The notes beneath the pieces are model-generated. The model saw nothing but the letters and a program-made list of their open reading frames with translations, was not told the DNA's origin and did no database searches. From NCBI GenBank assembly GCA_947492955.1, contig CANLOV010000001.1:608125-672124 (forward strand): a DNA stretch of 64,000 nucleotides, read 5' to 3'. This document shows positions 19,401-25,525 of this stretch, piece by piece; position 1 is the first letter of the stretch, and each line of letters begins with the position of its first letter. The translations under genes and the position numbers were made by a program. This stretch comes from an uncultured Cellulophaga sp. Lineage in GTDB: Bacteria; Bacteroidota; Bacteroidia; Flavobacteriales; Flavobacteriaceae.

Positions 19401-19572
19401 TGACCGTTCCATCATTGGTTCCTTCAACAATAACAGTAACTCCTGGCAAAGGCGATCTTTGCTCATCTGTGACTACACCTGAAATGGTTTCCTGTGCATT
19501 CACCCAGCCTACTCCTATGGTTAGGAATAATAGCAGCAGGGCTTTAATCAATTTTAATTTTTGTCCTTTCAT
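16486..19572 (-). CDS. SusC/RagA-family TonB-dependent outer-membrane transporter
   Basis: 1028 residues. Signal peptide ending VNAQ, then a CarboxypepD_reg-like domain (ISGVVTDEQRSPLPGVTVIVEGT, about 29-105), the SusC box DEVVVVGYGTQKKKEVTGAV, a plug domain (AAIQGKVAGVNIQ, RGLVSLNGGEPLYVVD, ILKDGASASIYGVRGAGGVILITTKRG) and a 22-strand barrel ending in a terminal Phe (GVQLSF). It imports oligosaccharide with SusD by TonB energy. First gene of the operon, with a long 822-base leader region carrying operator-like sites 5 and 6. Substrate assigned from neighbouring GH16 and GH117. Confidence 0.96.
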   Translation of the reverse strand: MKGQKLKLIKALLLLFLTIGVGWVNAQETISGVVTDEQRSPLPGVTVIVEGTNDGTVTDFDGNYSISATVGQTLLFRYLGFKDVRRVVSANKKTVSLSMEEDSELLDEVVVVGYGTQKKKEVTGAVAKVGSEELVKVAVSDIGAAIQGKVAGVNIQAASGRPGEASNVQIRGLVSLNGGEPLYVVDNIPQEGNPNLAPEQIESIDILKDGASASIYGVRGAGGVILITTKRGKKGKMKIDVNMFTGIQNITSGTPLTNTADYLYVRETSEEVNGTEPQTFRINANALDWDTNFVEEVLNDNAVVQNFNINLSGGTENLTYNYNTTYYKQEGTLINSDFDRLTNRITGQFNKGRFKAFASASLTTENRKQEPWNIFGFAIGNPPHTAPFSAFETDGQNTVQLDDVDNAIFYGFLARQLDNTDDRELNRSSISLNAEYEILDGLSYKLNIGRNEARNFRKFFQPQYLALDRNGDLALSGSTPQATLQYNQWFSKRETIEHILNYKKSFGKHNLDLLAVASYEKFQFRTLNTGTVFAEDASNDVQVLNAGSSPITPSESINANTLAGKLGRIQYNYDGKYLLSASIRRDGSSKFPTKGRYENFYGFSAGWNVSDEEWFNVDAISNLKIRGSWAQVGFNGITDYAFIPVIESGVNYPFGADENLQNGLVQRRFSNPDVQWETQVSSNIGFELGMFDNKLNITADVYQNDKEDMLLNQLTGPSAGLWQPGAENVYGSIPVNTGNMVNKGIEVAVNYKGTIGEDFKFGISGTWTLNDNKITNLNGKILGPNGGRIRNFDGSTSNLATTILRLGNPAGSFYLYQHDGVIKTPEELAEYQTLNTSSIGSPELGDIRFKDINDDGVINDEDRVISGSGIPQWEAGLNLDLGYKNWDFSVQGYMAYGTEIYNGNKVLAYQGGRHQDQVFQWTPQNPNSDIPTHRGNQHFNVQPFSDWFLEDGTYLRIRSLTIGYTVPNTQDYGIEKIRLYLSSVNPFTFTNYTGFDPEVGGNSLFNRGVDNGNYPIARQFMMGVQLSF

Positions 19573-19704
19573 AATAATGTTAGGTGGTTAATATTTTAAC
19601 ATCAAACTAATAATATGATATTAAAACAGGTTGAATATTTAATATTTAAAAATTATACAGCTATAAATTTATTAAATCAATAGTGTTGATAATAAAATAC
19701 ATGC

Positions 19705-19721
19705 TCAAGAAAAACTAGACA
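19705..19721 (+). promoter_or_regulatory. Putative agar-locus operator, site 5
   Basis: TCAAGA-AAAAC-TAGACA, 132 bp upstream of the susC start codon. The second hexamer and the A-rich linker agree with the consensus; the first hexamer is weaker. Confidence 0.45.
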
Positions 19722-19940
19722 GCTGTTTTTCTATTCTGTTTTTTTTTGTTTTCTATTAAACATAAACTATTCATTTGTATATTCTGGAGTCATTTTTTTG
19801 CACTACAAAATATTTATTTTGTTAAGTTGTATATGTGTTATTAAAATTTATAGGACTACTATATTTTGTAGTATTTTATGTGGTTATGAGAATATTTTTG
19901 TTATTTCGTTATGGTAAAAAGTTAATATGTTAAATTAACA

Positions 19941-19957
19941 TGTTCAGTTTTTGTTCA
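19941..19957 (-). promoter_or_regulatory. Putative agar-locus operator, site 6
   Basis: On the minus strand TGAACA-AAAAC-TGAACA, an exact hexamer direct repeat with 11-bp period, 368 bp upstream of susC and oriented with it. Confidence 0.55.
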
Positions 19958-20337
19958 GGTAATATAAAATGTATAAAAACAATTATTTTTTTATTTAATT
20001 CTTGATTGTTGATATAATAATAAAAGTGAATTTGTAATAAGAATTATTAGTTAAATACTGTTAAATAAACCTGTTTTTATTAAAAAAACGCGGATATTTT
20101 AGATTTAGGTGTTATTTTTTTGATTTTTAAAGTATGGTTCTATAAAGCTATTCTTCCATGTTGTACTAAATAAATCTTTTCAATAATTGATAAGTTATAG
20201 GGATTATGTTATTATAGTCTATGAAACATGAGCTAGATAATTGATTGATAATTTTAGAGATGGAAAAGAAAAAATTATTAAGAATGAAAGTGAGAAAGAA
20301 AAAACAAGGTGGGGTAGTAGATTACTTCAATAAAAAT

Positions 20338-20374
20338 ATAAACCCCTATAAATTTTTAATTTATAGGGGTTTAT
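20338..20374 (-). terminator. Terminator of the tmRNA gene
   Basis: Perfect 13-bp stem AAACCCCTATAAA / TTTATAGGGGTTT starting 22 bases beyond the tmRNA 3' end on the minus strand, followed by TATATTTTTATT. Confidence 0.85.
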
Positions 20375-20394
20375 ATTAATATAATATCTAAAAG

Positions 20395-20789
20395 TGGAGC
20401 CGGAGGGATTCGAACCCTCGTCCAAACAAGCAATTACAATGCTTTCTACATACTTAGTCTTCGTTTAATTTTAGATGTATAACCGACCGAAAACCGCCTA
20501 TTATACACTTAGCTTCTTAAGATTTTGGTGATGATACCAAAGCAATACCATCCTTGTGTTGACTTTTATAGTGCCTCTAAATGAATCGCCGTCAACAAGG
20601 GCTATCCAGAGACATCTCGCTTCCCTACCTTGTAGGGACGAGGCTAATCTTACTATAATTCAGATTAAGCGGCAAGAGCGTAGTTATTTTCGCCAATTAA
20701 AAAAATGGAAAATGATTTTAACGAGCTGTATTCCAGCGCTCGGTATGCTTACACTCCAATTGGCCTCGCTGTCAAAACCAGTCGGCCCC
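20395..20789 (-). ncRNA. ssrA: Transfer-messenger RNA (tmRNA)
   Basis: 395 nt on the minus strand. The 5' end GGGGCCGAC and 3' end CGGCTCC-A pair as a tRNA-like acceptor stem (one G-U), and the T-arm GGGTTCGAATCCC type sequence lies just before the 3' end. CCA is not encoded. The coding segment reads GGCGAAAATAACTACGCTCTTGCCGCTTAA at 20670-20699 in two halves: the tag residues are GENNYALAA and then a stop. This is the usual Bacteroidota tag ending. It rescues stalled ribosomes and marks the product for proteolysis. Small open frames on either strand here are not genes. Confidence 0.96.
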
Positions 20790-20872
20790 ATTAAACATAA
20801 CACATAAATTTTGTGTTTGTTTGTTTCAATGAACTATGCTTATAATAGAAAAGTACTATTTAAAGCGGTCGC

Positions 20873-20880
20873 CAAAGGTA
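20873..20880 (-). promoter_or_regulatory. Possible -7 box of the tmRNA promoter
   Basis: On the minus strand TACCTTTG matches TAnnTTTG. TTTG boxes lie upstream, but the nearest good one is only 15 bases away instead of the 21-22 seen at other promoters in this window. It would give a leader of about 75 nt. Confidence 0.35.
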
Positions 20881-20950
20881 GTTCAAAAAGTATTCCAAAA
20901 AAAGTTTTATGACAGTAAGGCAAAAAATAAGCATTTTGTTATTCTATAAT

Positions 20951-21622
20951 TTAATTAAGATTTATATGAGCTCTTTCTTTTAGTTCAAGAATAGATTTTA
21001 AAAGTAAAAATAGAATCCATAAGAATCCGCCAAAAGCAAACGTAATAAACCAAACTTTTGGTTGGTAAATAGTGTCTCTTATTTGGTATATAATATTTAG
21101 TGGTTTAGTAACTATATCCCAAGAGTTAAAGCGTAAAAATCTACCAAGAAATATTCCATAACCACTTAATAAGCAAGCTTTAAATATAGTGTTTTGAGCT
21201 ACTTTTTTAGAATATTTAAAATGTATTAGCCAATACATATCTGTTAATGATAGTAACCCAAGTATAAGACCATTTAATGCAAATACAAAAACCAAAATCA
21301 TATCAAACCATGCAATACTAGAGCCATCATTTGATAAATGAATAATATCTGTAATAATATATGGGCTGTTAGGTAAAAATAAGAGCCAAGCCATGAAACC
21401 AATGTAACTAGTAATATTATTGGCGTGTAACCAGGTATAGCGTTTTATTGTTTGGGTAATTATATAAGGAATGACCGCTAAAAATAAATTCCAAACTAGA
21501 AAAATATACATAATACTATCTGTTACTTTTATTCTAAGCAGTAGTAACAGTAGCCCGAAACTTATGGATAGAATTAAGTTTATATGTAGTTTGGTTTTGC
21601 CTTCTAAAAAGAGTGTTTTCAT
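20951..21622 (-). CDS. DUF1361 integral membrane protein
   Basis: 223 residues, about six to seven membrane helices. The family signature is visible: WLLFLPNSPYIITDIIHL at about 80-97, then WFDMILVFVFALNGLILGLLSL. DUF1361 proteins have no established function. It is the last gene of the membrane-protein cluster, six bases after the small membrane protein gene, and reads toward the tmRNA. There is no enzymatic motif. Confidence 0.88.
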   Translation of the reverse strand: MKTLFLEGKTKLHINLILSISFGLLLLLLRIKVTDSIMYIFLVWNLFLAVIPYIITQTIKRYTWLHANNITSYIGFMAWLLFLPNSPYIITDIIHLSNDGSSIAWFDMILVFVFALNGLILGLLSLTDMYWLIHFKYSKKVAQNTIFKACLLSGYGIFLGRFLRFNSWDIVTKPLNIIYQIRDTIYQPKVWFITFAFGGFLWILFLLLKSILELKERAHINLN

Positions 21623-21628
21623 TTTGTT

Positions 21629-21919
21629 CTAAGTTAAATTAATGTAGAAAAAAGTTATAGGAATGTTTGCAAGTAAAATGCAAATGCTTAATAGGTTTTC
21701 TTTATGTGTTTTGTGATTAATAATACTGTTTACTAATAGTATAAAGAGTAATAGTGTGTTAATTATAGTGGCTATAAAAACATATAAGAGACCAAGGTCA
21801 TATAAGTAACCAAATAGCCTTAGTTTATGTATTATTAGGATAATAGTGCCTAATAAAAAGCTAGTTATAGCAATATAAATAGCGATTAAATTTATGGGAT
21901 GTTTAAATCTATATTTCAT
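21629..21919 (-). CDS. Small three-helix membrane protein, paralogue of its neighbour (copy B)
   Basis: 96 residues, three or four hydrophobic segments, no known domain recognised. It aligns along its whole length with the 97-residue protein encoded just upstream: F-H-x-x-N-x-IA, AIT-x-F-x-LG, and ANIPITFFYI against LNIPIAILYI at the end. The two genes are separated by three bases, so this is a tandem duplication that has diverged strongly. The function is unknown; co-transcription with DUF4173 and DUF1361 membrane proteins suggests a shared envelope role. Confidence 0.78.
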   Translation of the reverse strand: MKYRFKHPINLIAIYIAITSFLLGTIILIIHKLRLFGYLYDLGLLYVFIATIINTLLLFILLVNSIINHKTHKENLLSICILLANIPITFFYINLT

Positions 21920-21922
21920 AAC

Positions 21923-22216
21923 TTAAATGGATAAAAGGCTTATGTAGAGTATGGCTATAGGAATATTCAATAATAGAATTACTAATGCAGTAAAGTGTTC
22001 TTGAAAGTCTTTATAATGGATCAGTATTTTTATCAGAATAACTAATACCATTATAAAGTTGGACATAAGATATAGAATACAAAAAATAATATCTAGCCAA
22101 ATGAGCATAGTGTCTGATATCAGAAATAATAGAAATAAAGTACTTCCTAAACTAAAGCATGTTATTGCAAGTTGTACTGCAATACGATTAGACTTGTGTG
22201 TAAAATAAGCTATCAT
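21923..22216 (-). CDS. Small three-helix membrane protein, paralogue of its neighbour (copy A)
   Basis: 97 residues with hydrophobic segments at about 10-32, 36-63 and 75-96 and no recognised domain. The start codon overlaps the stop of the DUF4173 gene by four bases (22213-22216), showing translational coupling. It is the tandem paralogue of the next gene. Function unknown. Confidence 0.78.
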   Translation of the reverse strand: MIAYFTHKSNRIAVQLAITCFSLGSTLFLLFLISDTMLIWLDIIFCILYLMSNFIMVLVILIKILIHYKDFQEHFTALVILLLNIPIAILYISLLSI

Positions 22217-23604
22217 TTTATATTGTTATCTGTGAATTGATATAGTGTATACTCTTGCCAATTTCTGTTAGAATGTTTCTTTATGAATTCAGAATACTTA
22301 GTAGTGATTTGTTCTTTATAGCTGCTAGTTATATTGTTTTCTCTTGCATAGTTATATAGTTGTTTGCTGTTTCCGTTTCCTAAATTTATTAGATATTGTA
22401 TATCTGGATTCTTAATTGTATTTAGGTTGTATAGGGTAATCATTTTATCCCACGGTATAGATGCACTTATGAAAATACAAGCAAAAAGGAGAGCTGTATT
22501 GGTACGTACCAAATAAATAAAATTCTTTATTCGAATAATTTTTATGTATGCAGTAGTTAAACCAATTAGAGTAAGTAGTAAGTAAACAAATACGCCAATA
22601 CGTTTATAGGTTAAACCTAGAGTTTCTACATACTGGTAGTTTTTAAAACAAGTAAAAAATACAAGTATTACGTTAAGACCAATCCAAATAAAAGTAAAAG
22701 ATTTAATGCGTTTGTTTCCTTTATAAAAGTTTAAATCTCCTCTAAAAAAATATAAGATTAAAGCAATAGCGCAAACAATAGAAAACATTAAGGCATAAAC
22801 TCCTTGGTGCACAGATTGCGAGTATTGTGCATTGGAAATAGTGTTATCATTAAATAGATAAATAACATCGGTTATTAAAAAGAAGATTAACAACATATTT
22901 AATGCTCCAAAAATAATGCTGCCTAAATTATGCTCTTCGGATACTTTTTTAAGTATTTTCTCTGATAATGGAACTTCTGATTTTATTAAATTGTTTGTCT
23001 GACTATCATCCAAAGCAATAAGTTCTTTAGGAGAGTAAGGTTGTAATATATGCAAGAACAATACATAGCCTAGAAAGGTGAAGAACAACCACGGTACACT
23101 AATAAAATCTAAGTTTATTTGAGTAACAAGATTACTAAAAACTGGGTTTGCATTTTTGTACAAAAGAGTAAAAAGAAAAAGAAAACCAAAAGCAATGCTA
23201 ACACCTTTTATAGTATTAAGTGTTTTGGGGGAAATGCTTCTTTTTTTAGTAGGTTGTTTTTCCTTTTCATTAAAATTAATGACAGATGCAGTTAACATAT
23301 TTATAATTCCAAACAACCAAGAAAGGTACAATGAGCTTTTTGTAGAAATAGATTTCCCTATAAAAACTAAAAATGTCATTATATGTACAAAAATGGTATA
23401 ACCAGTAGGGTTTACAAAAACAAACAAAGCACTACATATGTAAGCAATATAATAAGCCCATGTACCAGCTTCTTTTTTGTTTGTGGTTTTTAAAAGAATG
23501 CTTACAATAATAGCTATTATAAATAAGTTTAATCCAAGGCTATTACTGTAAAATAGAAAACTAAAAGCGAGAGCTGCTAAAACAGATTTGATATGTATAT
23601 TCAT
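22213..23604 (-). CDS. DUF4173-type polytopic membrane protein
   Basis: 463 residues with about eleven to twelve hydrophobic helices and a soluble C-terminal tail (about 400-463) rich in polar residues. The pattern (LGLNLFIIAII near the start; SVHQGVYALMFSIVCAIALILYFFRGDLNFY in the middle; YTLYQFTDNN at the end) fits the DUF4173/DUF4153-like family of Bacteroidota, whose role is not established. It follows the Coq4-like gene by 11 bases and overlaps the small membrane protein gene by four. Members are often next to HTH_34 regulators, as here. Confidence 0.82.
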   Translation of the reverse strand: MNIHIKSVLAALAFSFLFYSNSLGLNLFIIAIIVSILLKTTNKKEAGTWAYYIAYICSALFVFVNPTGYTIFVHIMTFLVFIGKSISTKSSLYLSWLFGIINMLTASVINFNEKEKQPTKKRSISPKTLNTIKGVSIAFGFLFLFTLLYKNANPVFSNLVTQINLDFISVPWLFFTFLGYVLFLHILQPYSPKELIALDDSQTNNLIKSEVPLSEKILKKVSEEHNLGSIIFGALNMLLIFFLITDVIYLFNDNTISNAQYSQSVHQGVYALMFSIVCAIALILYFFRGDLNFYKGNKRIKSFTFIWIGLNVILVFFTCFKNYQYVETLGLTYKRIGVFVYLLLTLIGLTTAYIKIIRIKNFIYLVRTNTALLFACIFISASIPWDKMITLYNLNTIKNPDIQYLINLGNGNSKQLYNYARENNITSSYKEQITTKYSEFIKKHSNRNWQEYTLYQFTDNNIK

Positions 23605-23615
23605 AAGTAAAGTAT

Positions 23616-24071
23616 TTATTGAATTTTAAAAGTTGATTGTATTTTTTCTATAGGCTGATGGAGCATTTTTAAAAAGTTAAGCTGATGAAAGCTGTGAGCA
23701 TTGGTACCTCTCTTATATGCTTTTATAAAAATTTGTAAGTGCTCAGGAAAAAGTAGCGTTCCTAAAAGCATAACACTAGCTTGGTATAAGCTACGCTTGC
23801 CGTTACCTAATAAGTAATATTGCATACTAATTTCTTCTGGTACAGAAATACCAGTATTAGTTAACACATGAAAAACATCATGATCTTCTAATTTCGGTTG
23901 TATTTCAAAATTGTGTTTTAATAAGAAATCTGCTAAGCAATATCCTAAACTATCAGTAGGGTAGGTGTGCAGTTCGTTAATACTTATTTTCCAAGCATCA
24001 CTTTTTTTAATAAACTTTTGATACGGTTTTTTGCTTAACTCGTATAATGATTCTAAAATAAATTCTCTCAT
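23616..24071 (-). CDS. Coq4-family-like protein
   Basis: 151 residues, soluble. It carries the Coq4 signature HDxxH-x11-E exactly: HDVFH at residues 64-68 and Glu80, inside the helical context ADFLLKHNFEIQPKLEDHDVFHVL. In ubiquinone-making organisms, Coq4 binds a metal and acts in ubiquinone assembly (oxidative decarboxylation of the ring). Flavobacteria are generally menaquinone users, so this member probably has another role. It starts 18 bases after the second palindromic operator (24089-24105) and heads the DUF4173/DUF1361 operon. Confidence 0.8.
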   Translation of the reverse strand: MREFILESLYELSKKPYQKFIKKSDAWKISINELHTYPTDSLGYCLADFLLKHNFEIQPKLEDHDVFHVLTNTGISVPEEISMQYYLLGNGKRSLYQASVMLLGTLLFPEHLQIFIKAYKRGTNAHSFHQLNFLKMLHQPIEKIQSTFKIQ

Positions 24072-24088
24072 TTTTATTTTTTTAAAGT

Positions 24089-24105
24089 ACTTTGAAATTC
24101 AAAGT
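24089..24105. promoter_or_regulatory. Palindromic operator, copy 2 (before the Coq4-like operon)
   Basis: ACTTTG-AAATT-CAAAGT, a perfect 6-bp inverted repeat with a 5-base centre, between the HTH_34 regulator stop and the Coq4-like start. A near-identical site with the same flanks lies at 25076-25092. The likely reader is the HTH_34 protein encoded at 24128-24418. Confidence 0.7.
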
Positions 24106-24127
24106 GAATAAATAAAAAAATATACTA

Positions 24128-24418
24128 TTATTTTCCTATTAGTTTTTCTAAAGCATTAATATGTTTTTTAAATTCTGCTTTTCCTAAAGGAGTTGCAGAA
24201 TATCTGGTATTTGGCTTTTTGCCAATAAATTGTTTTTCTACTTTTATATATGCTGTTTTTTCTAATGCTTTGGTGTGGCTAGCTAAGTTGCCATCCGTAG
24301 CACCTAACATTTCTTTAAGTAGTTTAAAATCTGCATAATCATTCACCATAAGAATAGACATAATGCCTAAACGTATGCGGTGATCAAAAGCTTTGTTTAT
24401 ATTATCTATTAAACTCAT
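24128..24418 (-). CDS. Winged-helix transcriptional regulator, HTH_34 (PF13601) type
   Basis: 96 residues, a single winged-helix domain: NKAFDHRIRLGIMSILMVNDYADFKLLKEMLGATDGNLASHTKALEKTAYI, then the wing with FIGKKPNTRYSATPLGKAEFKKHI. This is the compact MarR/ArsR-like HTH_34 pattern, typically a dimeric repressor. It follows the membrane-protein gene by four bases, so both come from the promoter with palindrome copy 1 and the regulator probably controls its own synthesis and the downstream operon. The effector is unknown. Confidence 0.9.
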   Translation of the reverse strand: MSLIDNINKAFDHRIRLGIMSILMVNDYADFKLLKEMLGATDGNLASHTKALEKTAYIKVEKQFIGKKPNTRYSATPLGKAEFKKHINALEKLIGK

Positions 24419-24422
24419 TAAA

Positions 24423-25067
24423 TTATTTTCCTTCTTTAAAATACATCAAAGCTCCGTAAAATATATGAAAAACGCCAAAACCTAAAGCCCAAAAATAGAG
24501 CCCATAGCCAATAAATTGAGTGGCAATTAAACCAATAATAATATTTGTATATCCTAAATACCGTACCTTGCCTAAGGTATATTTACTAGCATTAACACAA
24601 GCAAGTCCATAAAAAATTAAGGTAGTAGGAGCTACTAAACCTGCAACTCTATATTGCATTAATACCAAACAAAAAAAGCCGCCAATAATTAGTGGAACAA
24701 TAAAATTAATTAATAAGCGCCTACTAGACACATCCCACATTTTTTCTCCACTCTTTTTTGCTTTGTTATAAGTTAAAATAACTCCTGTTAAAACCGCAGC
24801 GATTATAACACACAGCGCAATAATTAATAAGTTAGTAGCTAATTGAGATAAACCATATACCTCATTAAATTCTGTTTTACTAAATAGCTCACTAGAATTA
24901 GTGCTTAAAATATAGGTGTTTATATTAGATTTAGCCATATATGCGCCAATTAGCGCATATATTCCGGCTAATACTCCAGATAGCCCACTTAAGGACATGA
25001 ACCGAGAAGAACGACTCATCATATTTTTTATTTCGGAAATATCATCCAAGTATTTATTTGCTTCCAT
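24423..25067 (-). CDS. Multi-spanning membrane protein co-transcribed with HTH_34 regulator
   Basis: 214 residues. A soluble N-terminus (DDISEIKNMMSRSSRFMSLSGLSGVLAG) precedes about six membrane helices. Family not recognised beyond a conserved Bacteroidota hypothetical. First gene of the cluster; its start codon lies 8 bases from palindrome copy 1, which would sit over the leader or promoter. The tight coupling to the regulator gene (four-base gap) suggests that it transmits or shares the regulator's signal, but this is inference. Confidence 0.78.
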   Translation of the reverse strand: MEANKYLDDISEIKNMMSRSSRFMSLSGLSGVLAGIYALIGAYMAKSNINTYILSTNSSELFSKTEFNEVYGLSQLATNLLIIALCVIIAAVLTGVILTYNKAKKSGEKMWDVSSRRLLINFIVPLIIGGFFCLVLMQYRVAGLVAPTTLIFYGLACVNASKYTLGKVRYLGYTNIIIGLIATQFIGYGLYFWALGFGVFHIFYGALMYFKEGK

Positions 25068-25075
25068 ATAAAAGT

Positions 25076-25092
25076 ACTTTGAAATACAAAGT
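25076..25092. promoter_or_regulatory. Palindromic operator, copy 1 (before the membrane protein-HTH_34 pair)
   Basis: ACTTTG-AAATA-CAAAGT, extended by one T-A pair to 19 bp (25075-25093). The flanks AAAGT and AATAAAT are shared with copy 2. It contains TTACTTTG on the minus strand, so it may overlap a -7 box. Confidence 0.7.
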
Positions 25093-25164
25093 AAATAAAT
25101 ATTATTTAAATAGACATCATAATTTTTTGTTAAGTTTGATTTATTAATCTAAAACTAGGCAAAA

Positions 25165-25524
25165 TTGAACCCTGCTGAGCAATACATATTAAATAAAGAG
25201 GAGCCTTTTAGAAGTATATTATTGCATTTACAATCTGTTATAGAGCACACAATACCAGATGTAGATTTAAAACATAAGTATAAGATTCCTTTTTACTATT
25301 TAAATGGTAAACCTTATTGTTATTTAAATCAAAGTAAAGACTATGTAGATGTAGGTTTTTGGAATGCAGCGCATTTAACGCTACATACGGAGCATATGAT
25401 AACAGCTAATCGAAAAGTAATGAAATCGCTTCGCTATAAAAGTTTAGAACAAATAGATAATGTTATTTTAATAGATGTATTGAAAGAAGCGTATAGTGTA
25501 AAAGATAAAAAGTTCTTTAAGTAA
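25165..25524 (+). CDS. DUF1801 domain protein
   Basis: 119 residues, full length for the family: AEQYILNKEEPFRSILLHLQSVIEHTIPDVDLKHKYKIPFYYLNGKPYCYL and DYVDVGFWNAA, then TLHTEHMITANRKVMKSLRYKSLEQID. DUF1801 (YdhG-like) proteins are small and of uncertain role. The start is TTG; an in-frame TAG lies nine bases before it and no ATG is available until well into the conserved domain, so TTG looks real. It diverges from the HTH_34 cluster and converges on the DUF3857 gene with one base between. Confidence 0.85.
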   Translation: MNPAEQYILNKEEPFRSILLHLQSVIEHTIPDVDLKHKYKIPFYYLNGKPYCYLNQSKDYVDVGFWNAAHLTLHTEHMITANRKVMKSLRYKSLEQIDNVILIDVLKEAYSVKDKKFFK

Positions 25525-25525
25525 C

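Larger units (their letters stand above)
19573..20337. other. Upstream control region of the SusCD operon
   Basis: About 760 AT-rich bases without a supported gene. It contains operator-like site 5 (19705-19721) and site 6 (19941-19957), the latter beside CAGGTAATATAAAATGT, which resembles the sequence next to site 1. No convincing promoter box was seen by eye. Confidence 0.5.

Noticed and set aside
20556..20807. 83-codon open frame on the plus strand
   Set aside because: It lies almost wholly antisense to the tmRNA, whose stems and tag are clear, and its translation looks like no known protein.
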